64,000 bases of DNA from Ardenticatenaceae bacterium (GCA_011525915.1 WYBM01000051.1:174675-238674); one strand, 5' to 3'. Positions 17,774-26,971 are shown, counted from the first letter of the stretch. Notes: generated from the letters alone by a model not told the origin. Numbers and translations: made by a program.

Positions 17774-18187
17774 TCAGGTAGGTGGCTGGTATGGAGCCAG
17801 CCAGGCCGGAGATTTATGCACATGCACAATTTTCCAGGCGCCATTCTGCCTAATCAACACCCGGCTTTCGTTGTGCTGGCGATGTGTAATGCTGTTTTCG
17901 GCTGCCAGCGTGAGCATAAACGTGTAACTGACCACGGCCGTGTCTCCATAGAGCTGCAACCGTCGTTCCCATAAATCATAACGGAAGTCAACGCCAGCGC
18001 CGGCCCAGTTATGTTCAATCATAAAGAAGTGGAAATCAAGACCATCTTGCCGGTGTGGGGTAATAAACCACTCATAAAGCGACAGGTCTTCACTGGTCGT
18101 CTGCCGGTAACCCTCTATATCTCTTGAGAAGATGCTTCGCAAGTGGCGCTCTATTGTGTCCCAGATTTCTTTTTCAATATCACTCAT
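17774..18187 (-). CDS. NTF2-fold (SnoaL/DUF4440-like) protein
   Basis: A 137-residue cytoplasmic protein of the NTF2-like cone fold. Helix ERHLRSIFSRDIEGYRQTTSEDLSLYEW is followed by the strands RLQLYGDTAVVSYTFML, ESRVLIRQNGAWKIVHVHKSPA. This resembles the calcium/calmodulin-kinase-II association domain group, which often bind small ligands or act as association domains. No catalytic residues can be assigned. The gene is read from a near-consensus promoter whose -10 box ends 5 nt before the ATG, so its mRNA is probably leaderless. Confidence 0.75.
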   Translation of the reverse strand: MSDIEKEIWDTIERHLRSIFSRDIEGYRQTTSEDLSLYEWFITPHRQDGLDFHFFMIEHNWAGAGVDFRYDLWERRLQLYGDTAVVSYTFMLTLAAENSITHRQHNESRVLIRQNGAWKIVHVHKSPAWLAPYQPPT

Positions 18188-18192
18188 AACCC

Positions 18193-18221
18193 ATTGTATG
18201 AAGGGGATACGGCCGTGTCAA
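18193..18221 (-). promoter_or_regulatory. Near-consensus promoter giving a probably leaderless mRNA
   Basis: On the minus strand a perfect TTGACA is followed by 17 bp and TACAAT. The -10 ends 5 nt before the ATG at 18187, so transcription should begin at or beside the start codon. An ACGGCCGT octamer overlaps the -35/spacer boundary. Confidence 0.75.
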
Positions 18222-18227
18222 ATCCAC

Positions 18228-18959
18228 TCACTCCTCACCCACAACCGGCGGTTTAATTGTCACCACTTCACCAAAATGGGTGAAGTCTACCTGCCAGACG
18301 CTGGCTTCCCCGGCATCAGGTTCCGGTTCTGTCACCACCACCCGCACCAGTTCAAACGTCTCTGGCGCAATCCATAGTGCCACGGTGACTGCCTGGGGGC
18401 CAATGAGCGTACCACTCATGGTATACAGGCGCTCCCCGGCTGCGTCGCCCGTCAGATGATATAGCAGCTGGTCTGGCCCGCCGCTGGCCTTCAGGTTTTG
18501 TGGTTCCGCCAATTGTAAATTGGTCACATCTTCTGTGAGGATGGTGGGCAGTCCTACCTCTTTGTCAAAGAGTACGGCCGGGTTAAACCCCCAGTTGGGG
18601 GGCAGTTCTTCCCAGGCGCCGGTGGCCACGTTGGTTTGCCACTGCGTCTCAGCCACGGTCACCACATCTACGTCCGTGATCAGGCCAGGCCCAATGATAC
18701 GCACGGTAGCCAGGGCTTTGTCTGGGGCCACATAAGCGCCAGCGGCACGGCGGAAGGAGAGGATGTTGTCTGGGTCCAGATACGCGGGCGCGCCGTCACG
18801 GGTAATGTCAAAGCGAAAGCCCGGTAGTGCATTCATGCGCACGGCCGCGTTTTGCACAATGCTTTCGGCGGGGAGTTCGGGCAGTTGGCCGGTACGGCAG
18901 GCGGTCACGGCCGTCACCATGACCCACAGAAAGCCCAACCACCCTAATTTTTTTACCAT
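18228..18959 (-). CDS. LppX/LprA/LprF/LprG-family lipoprotein
   Basis: A 243-residue lipoprotein with lipobox Cys21 (VTAC). Relatives in mycobacteria carry lipids across the cell envelope in a hydrophobic pocket. Features shared with the family are GFRFDITRDGAPAYLDP, a long run of beta-strands, WGFNPAVLFD and LWIAPETFELVRVVVTEP. In chloroflexi such proteins are common and usually untested. Two nearby genes read in the same direction, but the downstream gene has its own promoter inside the gap. Lipid transfer is an inference from the family. Confidence 0.8.
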   Translation of the reverse strand: MVKKLGWLGFLWVMVTAVTACRTGQLPELPAESIVQNAAVRMNALPGFRFDITRDGAPAYLDPDNILSFRRAAGAYVAPDKALATVRIIGPGLITDVDVVTVAETQWQTNVATGAWEELPPNWGFNPAVLFDKEVGLPTILTEDVTNLQLAEPQNLKASGGPDQLLYHLTGDAAGERLYTMSGTLIGPQAVTVALWIAPETFELVRVVVTEPEPDAGEASVWQVDFTHFGEVVTIKPPVVGEE

Positions 18960-19013
18960 AGACGGAAGCTTACCCAGGCATAGGAAATTTGTCCACCTGG
19001 TAGTTAAGCCCTA

Positions 19014-19042
19014 TTGGGCAATGATACGGCCGTTTCTATAAT
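19014..19042 (+). promoter_or_regulatory. cpaF promoter
   Basis: TTGGGC (19014-19019) and a perfect TATAAT (19037-19042) are 17 bp apart, with ACGGCCGT at 19026-19033 in the spacer. Transcription should begin near 19049. That is downstream of an ATG at 19045, so the gene must start at 19081. Confidence 0.65.
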
Positions 19043-19080
19043 GCATGAGATTGTTTACTTTCCATCAGGAGCAGAAAAAT

Positions 19081-20409
19081 ATGCTTGCCGAACAACAAAT
19101 GGTACCCCCTACGGACCGGGTTAAAACCTGTCTTTGGTTGGCCCAGAAAATTGAAAAATCTTTGCCTGAAAACATTATCCTGGCACGTGACCCCCAAACC
19201 ATCAAGCTTATTCAAGACCGCTACAATCTGGCACGTCAGCGTATCAATGTCAGCATCGCCCCCGGTGACGAGAAACAATTCTTTGAGGATCTGCTGAATG
19301 AAATTCTGGGCTTTGGCCCTCTGGAAACAGCCCTTAAAGATGAATCGGTTACCGAGGTGATGGTCAACCGCGCCGACCTCGTCTACCTGGAAAAGAAAGG
19401 GCGGCTTATCGAATCTGATATCAAATTTGCCGATGATGCCCACGTTGAGCGCATCATCAACAAAATCCTTAAGCCGCTCAACCGATACGTGGGACCAGAT
19501 TCGCCGCTGATAGACGCTCGCCTACCCGATGGCTCGCGTGTTAATGCCGTTATCGCCCCCTGTGCCATCGATGGCCCTAATATCACCATCCGCAAGTTTT
19601 CTAGGACACCGTTTGGCGTCAATGACCTTATCAACTTTGGCAGCATGACCGAAGAGATGGCGGAGTTTTTACGCGCCTGTGTAGTGTCACACATCAACGT
19701 CGTTGTGGCCGGTGGCACTGGCTCCGGCAAGACCACACTGCTCAACGTGCTGTCTAGCTTTATTCCCGACAATGATCGTATCGTCACCATTGAAGACGCG
19801 GCCGAACTTAGCTTGCAGCAGCGGCATGTGGTGCGCCTGGAAACAAAGAAACCTTCGCGCCGGGGAGACACAGAGGTTTCTATTCGGGATCTGGTCATTA
19901 ACTCCCTACGTATGCGGCCAGAGCGCATTGTCGTGGGCGAATGTCGCGGCGGCGAGGCTCTGGACATGCTGCAAGCCATGAACACCGGCCACGACGGCAG
20001 CCTGACGACCGTGCATGCTAACACCCCCCGTGACACTATTTCCCGTCTAGAAACGCTGGTACTGATGGCCGGTATGGATTTACCGCTGTCGGTAGTGCGG
20101 AAACAGATCGTCTCAGCTATTGACTTGATTGTGCAGCAGGCACGTTTACGGGATGGCACTCGCAAAATCACCCACATTACGGAAATTGCCGGGATGGAAG
20201 GCGACATGCCGGTCATGCAAGACATCTTTAAGTTTCAGGAAACAGGGCAGGATGAAGACGGCCGTGTCCAGGGTGAATTTATGCCCAGCGGCAACCGACC
20301 GCAGTGCGAACAACGTTTAAAAAATCATGGGTTCAGTTTACCAGCTACTATGTTTATGAGCAGTACTTCCTCTGGCCGAGGTGGAGCAACAGATAGGAGA
20401 AGGCGATAG
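19081..20409 (+). CDS. CpaF/TadA-family secretion ATPase, orphan
   Basis: A type II/IV secretion ATPase of the kind that powers Tad (Flp) pilus assembly. It has an N-terminal helical domain with ILGFGPLE, Walker A GGTGSGKTT (211-219), an Asp box IEDAAEL, Walker B RIVVGECRG (282-290) and a His-box region with HDGSLTTVHAN. The start at 19081 has CAGGAG upstream, and an earlier ATG lies before the predicted transcription start. Length is 442. No tadB, tadC, pilin or prepilin peptidase gene is near, so it works with partners elsewhere or has another role. A terminator follows. Confidence 0.9.
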   Translation: MLAEQQMVPPTDRVKTCLWLAQKIEKSLPENIILARDPQTIKLIQDRYNLARQRINVSIAPGDEKQFFEDLLNEILGFGPLETALKDESVTEVMVNRADLVYLEKKGRLIESDIKFADDAHVERIINKILKPLNRYVGPDSPLIDARLPDGSRVNAVIAPCAIDGPNITIRKFSRTPFGVNDLINFGSMTEEMAEFLRACVVSHINVVVAGGTGSGKTTLLNVLSSFIPDNDRIVTIEDAAELSLQQRHVVRLETKKPSRRGDTEVSIRDLVINSLRMRPERIVVGECRGGEALDMLQAMNTGHDGSLTTVHANTPRDTISRLETLVLMAGMDLPLSVVRKQIVSAIDLIVQQARLRDGTRKITHITEIAGMEGDMPVMQDIFKFQETGQDEDGRVQGEFMPSGNRPQCEQRLKNHGFSLPATMFMSSTSSGRGGATDRRRR

Positions 20410-20472
20410 ATTGCGCTGTTAACGGGTGGGTAAGCAACCCATGATATCTGAACACCAATGCCTACCCTATCT

Positions 20473-20508
20473 AAAACCCTTCAGGTTGCGCTAATCTGAA
20501 GGGTTTTT
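20473..20508 (+). terminator. Terminator after cpaF
   Basis: AAAACCCTTCAG pairs with CTGAAGGGTTTT around an 11-nt loop and ends in a run of five T. It lies 63 nt past the stop. The remaining 130 bp up to the next gene hold no ORF that I would support. Confidence 0.85.
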
Positions 20509-20629
20509 GCTGTGTTTATATCGGTAACCGTCGCCGTCACCAAAGGCTATCTGCAACGCCAAGGCATAAGGTAAAAATGGAGGAAGGGTGAAATTGGTAT
20601 GAAGATGTGCAAACGGCCGTGCCCTTGGC

Positions 20630-20635
20630 TACAAT
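20630..20635 (+). promoter_or_regulatory. -10 box of the mtaB-type gene, 6 nt before its ATG
   Basis: TACAAT ends exactly 6 nt before the ATG at 20642, the spacing expected for a leaderless transcript. No Shine-Dalgarno is present. The -35 region is not convincing. An ACGGCCGT octamer ends 9 bp upstream. Confidence 0.5.
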
Positions 20636-20641
20636 TCCCCC

Positions 20642-21928
20642 ATGAAAGTTTTTCTAGATAGCATCGGCTGCCGCCTGAACCACAGTGAAATAGAAACAAC
20701 CGCCCGGCAGTTGTTGGCCAATGGCCACCAGATTGTTACAGAGATAGCCGCCGCAGACACTATTATCCTCAATACCTGCGCCGTCACCGCCGCCGCCGCC
20801 CGCGATGCCCGCAGCCGCACCCGGCAGTTTCACCATACCAACCCACAAGCAGACATTGTACTCACCGGCTGTTACGCTACCATCGCACCTCAGGAAGTGG
20901 CCAACATCGAAGGCGCTGGCCGCGTGGTGGTGAACAAGCACAAGCACCAACTGGTGCAAATGTTGGACCCACAGGCCCATCTGTCGCTGCCCGTGTTTGA
21001 TCAGGAACCGATCATGCGTGAATTTCTGGCCGGCAGCCTGGGGGCACACACCCGCGCCTTCATCAAGGCACAAGATGGCTGCGATAACAAATGTACTTTT
21101 TGTGTGACCACCATTGCCCGCGGCCAGGGGCAAAGCCGCCACATGGGTGACATTATTGCCGAAATCCAGGCATTGGCCGGGGCTGGCTACCAGGAAGGGG
21201 TGCTGACAGGGGTGCATCTGGGCAGTTACGGCCGTGACCTTTCCCCTAACACAGACCTGGCCACCCTCGTCCGCGCCATCCTGCATCATACAGACATTGC
21301 CCGGCTGCGGCTTTCTTCGCTGGAACCGTGGGACATCCCTGACGGCTTTTTTGACCTGTGGCAAAATCCGCGCCTGCTGCCTCACCTGCATATGCCTTTG
21401 CAGTCCGGCAGCGACGCTGTTCTACGGCGCATGGCCCGCCGCACCAACCGTGCCAACTTCCGCCAACTGGCTGACGCCGCCCGCGCCGCCATTCCCCACC
21501 TGAACTTGAGTACCGACCTCATCGTGGGTTTTCCGGGTGAAACGGCCGTAGAGTTTGCCGAGAGCCTGAATTACGTGCAGCAGATTGGCTTCACGCGTCT
21601 GCATGTGTTCAGTTACAGTCCACGGCCGGGCACGGCCGCCGCGAAGTTCCCCAACCAGGTACCAGGCCCGGTGAAAAAAGAGCGTACCCGGCGCATGATC
21701 GATCTGGGGCACGAACTGAGCCTGGCCTTCCACCAGCAGTACCTAGGGCAGACGGTGAACGTATTGTGGGAAACGGCCGTGGGCGCCGACAGCGCTGGCC
21801 TGCGTTGGGCTGGTTACACAGACAATTACATTCGTGTCACCGCCAACGGCCCGGCTGATCTTGGCAACACCATCACCCCCACCCAAATTACAGCCGCCCA
21901 ATCTGATAGCGTATGGGGCGTCACCTAA
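20642..21928 (+). CDS. mtaB: tRNA (N6-threonylcarbamoyladenosine(37)-C2)-methylthiotransferase MtaB
   Basis: A radical SAM enzyme that adds a methylthio group to t6A37 of tRNAs decoding ANN codons. The N-terminal domain binds an auxiliary cluster through Cys10, Cys46 and Cys77. The radical SAM cluster is CDNKCTFC (Cys147, Cys151, Cys154). A C-terminal TRAM-like domain is present. The sequence (FLDSIGCRLNHSE, LNTCAVTAAA) fits the MtaB branch rather than MiaB or RimO. It is 428 residues long. It probably uses a leaderless mRNA. Confidence 0.9.
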   Translation: MKVFLDSIGCRLNHSEIETTARQLLANGHQIVTEIAAADTIILNTCAVTAAAARDARSRTRQFHHTNPQADIVLTGCYATIAPQEVANIEGAGRVVVNKHKHQLVQMLDPQAHLSLPVFDQEPIMREFLAGSLGAHTRAFIKAQDGCDNKCTFCVTTIARGQGQSRHMGDIIAEIQALAGAGYQEGVLTGVHLGSYGRDLSPNTDLATLVRAILHHTDIARLRLSSLEPWDIPDGFFDLWQNPRLLPHLHMPLQSGSDAVLRRMARRTNRANFRQLADAARAAIPHLNLSTDLIVGFPGETAVEFAESLNYVQQIGFTRLHVFSYSPRPGTAAAKFPNQVPGPVKKERTRRMIDLGHELSLAFHQQYLGQTVNVLWETAVGADSAGLRWAGYTDNYIRVTANGPADLGNTITPTQITAAQSDSVWGVT

Positions 21929-21972
21929 AACAGTCACTTATCAATGACAGGCTGTGCATCCCGGAAACACCC

Positions 21973-22476
21973 ATGATTTATGTGATTTTATACCTGGTGG
22001 CCATTGTGCTGGCCAATCTTACAGTGACTGCGTTTGGTCCCCATATGGCGATCATCAATGCGTTTTTGTTTATTGGTCTAGATCTGACAGCACGTGATCG
22101 CCTGCATGATGCCTGGCGCAGTCATTATCTGATACCCAAAATGGCGGCGCTCATCGCCGCCGGTTCTGTTTTATCCTGGCTCTTAAACCGGGATGCCGGG
22201 CAAATTGCTGTGGCTTCTTTTGTGGCCTTCGCTGCAGCCGCCACGGTAGATGCCGTCGTTTACCATCTATTAGGCAGTTACCCGCGTTGGCTGCGCATTA
22301 ACGGCAGCAATATCCCCAGCGCCCTGGTTGATTCTATCGTCTTCCCCACATTGGCTTTTGGCGCATTCTTGTGGCCCATTGTCTTAGGGCAGTTTTTAGC
22401 TAAGGTAGTGGGCGGCTTTGCCTGGTCGCTCGTCTTCCGCCGGCTTGATCAGCGCACGATAACGGGGGCAGTATAA
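21973..22476 (+). CDS. VUT-family membrane protein
   Basis: A 167-residue integral membrane protein with about five hydrophobic segments. It resembles the VUT family (PF02592 group), related to the queuosine-precursor transporters YhhQ: NAFLFIGLDLTARDRLHD, ASFVAFAAAATVDAVVYHLL, NGSNIPSALVDSIVFPTLAFG and LGQFLAKV. Transport of a queuosine precursor is known for some relatives, not for this subgroup. The open frame reaches back into mtaB, but the ATG at 21973 begins the first membrane segment. It may be co-transcribed with mtaB, another tRNA modification gene. Confidence 0.8.
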   Translation: MIYVILYLVAIVLANLTVTAFGPHMAIINAFLFIGLDLTARDRLHDAWRSHYLIPKMAALIAAGSVLSWLLNRDAGQIAVASFVAFAAAATVDAVVYHLLGSYPRWLRINGSNIPSALVDSIVFPTLAFGAFLWPIVLGQFLAKVVGGFAWSLVFRRLDQRTITGAV

Positions 22477-22481
22477 ACTGT

Positions 22482-23819
22482 ATGAACACGCATCACATTC
22501 TCGTAGTTATGATGCTCTGGCTGGTAAGCTGTGGGCAAAGCACGGCCGTCCCTACATCCATGCCCACCACCCCCCCCCTTCCTACACCAGAAGTTGTCAT
22601 CCCGGCCGAATCGGCCCTGACACGGCCGTATGGCTACACCTATCAGCGCCCCGATGGCAACCGCCTTGTTGCCGGGCAGGGCAGCCTGCCAACCCTGACA
22701 CCGATCGATATCCCCCTGGAGGGAACGCCCCAATGGGTTCTGGCTGTGCCTCTGGCCAGAGGCGTGCTGTGGGGGGTGGTGTTGGCTGACGGCCGTACTC
22801 AGGCTTTCCTGGTGGACGGTGACCAGGTCACACCCATTGACAGCAATGACCTGACCACGAACATCGCTCCTGTGATGACCGTAGACCCCCGCCAAGGGCT
22901 GGCCATCTTCCTCAACCCACCGACCGCCGACCCCCAGGGCAGCAACCCCGTCATCTACAACGACGCCGGGCACATGGCCCACTCCAATCCGGCGGGCGCC
23001 TTATTTTTGATAAATGCCGGCGAAATTTTAGCCCAGCCCCCGGTGACGGCCCTGCCAGATGCACGCATTCTGTTTGCGGCAAACGGCCGTCTGCTTCTGT
23101 TCACCGACCCCACCGACCACTACCCACATGGCGTGTTGGGTGACGCCCTGGAAGCAGGTGGTTTTGTCCTCATCGACACAGCACCTGAGGTGCAGGTGGC
23201 GGCGCACTTCCTGATTCCTGAACCACAGGTGGCGGAGGGCATCATGCCGCTTTGGGCGGATTGGGACGGCGATGGCCAGCGTGAAATCGTGGTGACCCTG
23301 TCAACAGCCGACCAGGGCGCACAAATCGTCCTTTTTAACGAAGCCGGCACCCAACTGGCCACCGGCCCGGCTGTGGGCCAGGGTAATCGCTGGCGGCACC
23401 AGATCGCCCTCGCCCCCTTTGGCCCTGGCGGCGAGACGGAGCTGGCGGCCGTCTTAACGCCCCACATTGGTGGCGTAGTGGAATTTTACCAATGGACAGG
23501 TAATGCGCTGCAGGTTGTAGCCCAACTGCCCGGCTATACGTCTCATGTCATCGGCAGCCGCAACCTGGATATGGCTATGGCTGGGGACTTTAACGGCGAC
23601 GGCCGTGCCGAACTGCTGCTGCCCACCCAAGACCGCACCCAACTGGGCGGCATTCAGCGCACGGCCGAAGGGGTCGCGGCCGTTTACCACGTAGACATCG
23701 GCGGGGAATTGGCTACCAATCTGGCCGGGGCAACGCTGGGCACCCAAGAGGCAGCTCCCGGCAACATGGCCGTCGGCTTAGGGCGTACCGACGGCATTTT
23801 GCGCATCTGGCAGCCTTGA
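22482..23819 (+). CDS. Putative lipoprotein with VCBS/FG-GAP-like repeats
   Basis: A 445-residue exported protein with a short signal peptide and lipobox Cys17 (LVSC), then a Pro/Thr-rich linker. Two segments look like FG-GAP/VCBS calcium-binding blades: DWDGDGQREIVV and DFNGDGRAELLLPTQ. The rest is beta-rich and unrecognised. It starts 5 bp after the VUT gene stop, so the two are probably co-transcribed. Function unknown. Six ACGGCCGT copies lie in or at the gene, one of the densest runs in the window. Confidence 0.6.
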   Translation: MNTHHILVVMMLWLVSCGQSTAVPTSMPTTPPLPTPEVVIPAESALTRPYGYTYQRPDGNRLVAGQGSLPTLTPIDIPLEGTPQWVLAVPLARGVLWGVVLADGRTQAFLVDGDQVTPIDSNDLTTNIAPVMTVDPRQGLAIFLNPPTADPQGSNPVIYNDAGHMAHSNPAGALFLINAGEILAQPPVTALPDARILFAANGRLLLFTDPTDHYPHGVLGDALEAGGFVLIDTAPEVQVAAHFLIPEPQVAEGIMPLWADWDGDGQREIVVTLSTADQGAQIVLFNEAGTQLATGPAVGQGNRWRHQIALAPFGPGGETELAAVLTPHIGGVVEFYQWTGNALQVVAQLPGYTSHVIGSRNLDMAMAGDFNGDGRAELLLPTQDRTQLGGIQRTAEGVAAVYHVDIGGELATNLAGATLGTQEAAPGNMAVGLGRTDGILRIWQP

Positions 23820-23854
23820 CCCACTCTGCGAACCCTTCGTCACTGGAACAGACC

Positions 23855-25033
23855 ATGAACACTCTGAAAGACCTCTTCTTGCTTGATCCCGATGTGCATT
23901 TTCTTAATCATGGTTCGTTTGGGGCCACTCCCCGACCCGTGTTTACCGTTTACCAGGAATGGCAGCGGCGGCTGGAACGCCAGCCGGTGCGCTTTATCGT
24001 GACGGAGTTGGCTGATTATATGGCTGAAGCGCGCCAGGTATTCGGGGATTATGTCAATGCGACTGCCGACGATCTGGTATTCATCCCTAATGCCACATTT
24101 GGCGTAAATGTTGTTGCCCGCTCGTTGGCGCTGGGCCCCGGCGACGGCGTGCTGGCCACAAACCACGAATACGGCGCCTGTGATAACACCTGGCACTTTC
24201 TCAGCAGTAAATATGGGTTTACCTATGCCAGCCAGCCTATTACCATGCCCACCACAACGCCTGAAGCGATGGTTGACGCTGTGTGGCAGGGCGTGACAGC
24301 ACAAACCAGGGTCATCTTCTTAAGCCACATCACGTCGGCCACGGCCGTCACCTTTCCCGTGGCCGCCATTTGTGCCCGCGCCCGCGAGGCGGGCATACTG
24401 ACAGTGGTAGATGGGGCGCATGCACCCGGACAAATTTCGCTGGACATGGCCGCCATTGGCGCTGACTTTTACACTGGCAATGCCCACAAATGGCTGTGCG
24501 CCCCCAAAGGGGCTGCGTTTTTATATGCCCGGCCGGAGGTACAGTCTCTCATAGAGCCGTTGGTGGTAGGCTGGGGCTGGGGGGAAGACCGAACGTTTAC
24601 CTTTGGCTCCGATTTTCTTGATTATCTGCAATGGCTGGGCACCACAGATCCCGCCGCTTACTTGTCTGTCCCCGCAGCCATACAATTTCAGGCAAAACAC
24701 AACTGGACGGCCGTGCGCCAGCAGTGTCACGCTCTTTTACGCCAGGCGCTTGAGCGCGTCACTGCCCTCACCGGCCAGGAACCGATGTACAGTTCCGATG
24801 ATTTTTACCACCAGATGGCGATTGTACCGCTGCCCACTGTGGACGTAAGCCAGCTAAAACAGCGGCTCTTAGATGAATTTAACGTGGAAATACCGGTAAT
24901 CGACTGGCACGGCCGTCATTTCATTCGCATCTCCGTGCAGGGCTATAACACCCCAGCCGACCTGGATGCCCTGATAGACGGCCTGCAAACATTGCTGCCT
25001 CAGGTGGCCGCAAACCCCTCCCGGAGCTTTTGA
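23855..25033 (+). CDS. Class V aminotransferase, isopenicillin-N-epimerase-like
   Basis: A PLP-dependent enzyme of the cysteine desulfurase/isopenicillin N epimerase group. FLNHGSFGATPRPV opens the fold. HITSATAVTFPVAAICARARE and the DGAHAPGQ motif position the cofactor. TGNAHKWLCAPKG holds the Schiff-base Lys. The substrate cannot be read. The frame is open upstream to a TTG at 23816, overlapping the previous gene, but the ATG at 23855 leads straight into the domain. It ends in a strong terminator that overlaps its own stop codon and is convergent with the FG-GAP gene. Confidence 0.88.
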   Translation: MNTLKDLFLLDPDVHFLNHGSFGATPRPVFTVYQEWQRRLERQPVRFIVTELADYMAEARQVFGDYVNATADDLVFIPNATFGVNVVARSLALGPGDGVLATNHEYGACDNTWHFLSSKYGFTYASQPITMPTTTPEAMVDAVWQGVTAQTRVIFLSHITSATAVTFPVAAICARAREAGILTVVDGAHAPGQISLDMAAIGADFYTGNAHKWLCAPKGAAFLYARPEVQSLIEPLVVGWGWGEDRTFTFGSDFLDYLQWLGTTDPAAYLSVPAAIQFQAKHNWTAVRQQCHALLRQALERVTALTGQEPMYSSDDFYHQMAIVPLPTVDVSQLKQRLLDEFNVEIPVIDWHGRHFIRISVQGYNTPADLDALIDGLQTLLPQVAANPSRSF

Positions 25034-25054
25034 AGCTCCAGGAGGGTCTCTTTT
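25016..25054 (+). terminator. Terminator overlapping the aminotransferase stop codon
   Basis: A 14-bp stem with one mismatch (CCCTCCCGGAGCTT at 25016-25029 with 25033-25046) has a 3-nt loop holding the first bases of the TGA stop. TCTCTTTT follows. It separates two convergent genes whose stops are only 20 bp apart and probably stops both transcripts. Confidence 0.85.
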
Positions 25055-26780
25055 ACGGCAGTGTGGCGCCAAACAGGTCGCCTACTTCGGCCGTGTCCAT
25101 AATGCCTGGGGGGAACTGGCTCCATAAATCATCATCGTCAACAGAGATGCCCTGAGCCCAGCCATAGAGCACATTAACAGCTCCGGCGTTGGCCACCCCG
25201 TCCCCATCATCCTGGGGCACACCAATGGCCAGGTCCGCATAACCATCGCCATTATAATCACCGCTGGTCACCGCCCAGCCAAAGAGATCAAAGGGTTCGG
25301 CCGTGCCTTCAATGGCACTGTTGATCTGGCTCAGAAATTGGTAGTCGGCCGCAGAAAGGCCAAGGGGTGTGCCAAACAGCACTTCGACGCTGCCCGCACT
25401 TTGCACCCCTGTGCCCGGTGGCACGCCGCCCACTTCCTCAAACGGCGCGCCCACAGCCAGGTCGGCATAACCATCACCATTGTAGTCACCGGTGGTCAGA
25501 GAGTACCCAAAATGATCATCTGCTTCCGCCAGATTACCCACAAAACCAACACTATCCTGATGCCATATCTGGTTATTGGTGGCCCATAGCCCATTGGCCG
25601 TGCCATACAACACATTAACAGCACCGGCGTTGGTCTGGTCGTCTACGTCTTCGCCGGGCAGGCCCACGGCCAGGTCGGCATAACCGTCAGCGTTAAAATC
25701 AGCGGCGGCCAGCGTTTGCCCAAAGCGGTCAAACGCCTCCACCACGCCCTGTACATTCCCACCCTGGCTCCATAACTGGAGACCCGTGGTGGAAGGGCCC
25801 TCGGCCGAACCAGGTAAAACAAAGACAACACCGGCATCAGCGATGGCCACGCCCTGGCCTAGATCCTGGTTGGGCACCCCTACCGCCAGGTCATCGTAAC
25901 CATCACCATCAAAATCAGCCGCCGTCAGGGCAAAGCCAAACAAGTCATCTTCTTGCGAGACGCCAAAAAGTCCCAGATCGTCCTCTACCCAAATCTGGTT
26001 GCCCGTCGTGGTCAAGCCATCCACCGAACCAAAGATGATGTTTACCGCCCCGGCATCTTCGATGGTATTAACATCTTCATAGGGTACACCCACGGCCAGG
26101 TCATCATAACCATCGTTATTAAAATCACCCACGGCCAGACTCTGCCCAAACTGGTCATTTTCTTCCAGTATACCCTGAATATCGCCGGCCTGGCTCCACA
26201 TCTGGTTATTGACGGCCGTTAACCCGACCATCGAACCATAAAAAGCGTGCACGGTACCAGCGTTGGTAACGCCCTGCCTTTCAGCATCAGGTGTGCCCAC
26301 CGCTAAATCGGTGTAACCGTCGCCGTTAAAGTCACCAAAAGCCATCGATTCGCTGAAATGGTCATTGGTAGCGTTGGCCGCCAGCACGTCGGGCACGTCT
26401 CGATGCCAGAATTGGTCATTGGCCGTCCACAGCCCCCCCCCATTGCCGTTAATAACATTCACCGCGCCAGTATTATCTACCCCGTTAAGGTCTTCCATCA
26501 ATACCCCAACGGCCAGGTCATCGTAACCATCACCGTTAAAGTCAGCAAAGGTCTGGCAATGATTGCCGTTGTTACCCCCACCTGGCGGCAGAATAATGCC
26601 CCCGTTTGGCTGTGCGGCGGCTTCACCCCCACCCCCGGTAACGATGGGCAGGTAGGCGTGGAAACACAAGAGGGTGAGCGGCATCTGCCCCCCACTGCCA
26701 ACTTCTGGTTGGGCACGCACGGCCGTGACCCCCACAAAAACAGATAACATCACAATACTAAACAATTGACGTATAGACAT
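25053..26780 (-). CDS. Secreted seven-repeat FG-GAP (integrin-alpha-like) beta-propeller
   Basis: A 575-residue exported protein. After a signal peptide comes a linker with AYLPIVTGGGG, then seven FG-GAP repeats of about 65 residues. Each carries a calcium-site core such as DFNGDGYDDLAVG, DFDGDGYDDLAVG or DYNGDGYADLAIG, ending with a GxVxVxxG strand. Seven copies is the number needed for one closed beta-propeller. A GGAGG precedes the ATG at 26780, chosen over one 11 codons upstream. Likely a cell-surface or secreted binding protein; the partner is unknown. Confidence 0.85.
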   Translation of the reverse strand: MSIRQLFSIVMLSVFVGVTAVRAQPEVGSGGQMPLTLLCFHAYLPIVTGGGGEAAAQPNGGIILPPGGGNNGNHCQTFADFNGDGYDDLAVGVLMEDLNGVDNTGAVNVINGNGGGLWTANDQFWHRDVPDVLAANATNDHFSESMAFGDFNGDGYTDLAVGTPDAERQGVTNAGTVHAFYGSMVGLTAVNNQMWSQAGDIQGILEENDQFGQSLAVGDFNNDGYDDLAVGVPYEDVNTIEDAGAVNIIFGSVDGLTTTGNQIWVEDDLGLFGVSQEDDLFGFALTAADFDGDGYDDLAVGVPNQDLGQGVAIADAGVVFVLPGSAEGPSTTGLQLWSQGGNVQGVVEAFDRFGQTLAAADFNADGYADLAVGLPGEDVDDQTNAGAVNVLYGTANGLWATNNQIWHQDSVGFVGNLAEADDHFGYSLTTGDYNGDGYADLAVGAPFEEVGGVPPGTGVQSAGSVEVLFGTPLGLSAADYQFLSQINSAIEGTAEPFDLFGWAVTSGDYNGDGYADLAIGVPQDDGDGVANAGAVNVLYGWAQGISVDDDDLWSQFPPGIMDTAEVGDLFGATLP

Positions 26781-26886
26781 AATAAACCTCCGTCTTAAGA
26801 TATGCCCAGGCACGGTAACACGGAAACGGCCGTAAACAGTCTAAATTTTGCGCCGTTCAGTCTAACAGACGTTTTTACCTGGCAAC

Positions 26887-26922
26887 AAAAAAGCCGGGTG
26901 TGCTCAGGCACATCCGGCTTTA
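26887..26922 (-). terminator. Terminator after the secreted unknown gene
   Basis: AAGCCGGGTGTGC pairs with GCACATCCGGCTT (one mismatch) around a TCAG loop. On the minus strand it ends in six T. It lies 50 bp past the stop of the gene at 26972. Confidence 0.85.
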
Positions 26923-26971
26923 GACCTGATGGTTTACCGCTATAAACATTTTAAGGTTTCACGCACACCAG

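Noticed and set aside
25053..26780. Regularly spaced DNA repeats that could suggest a CRISPR array
   Set aside because: They are codons for seven FG-GAP repeats about 195 bp apart, imperfect and inside one open frame, with no spacers.
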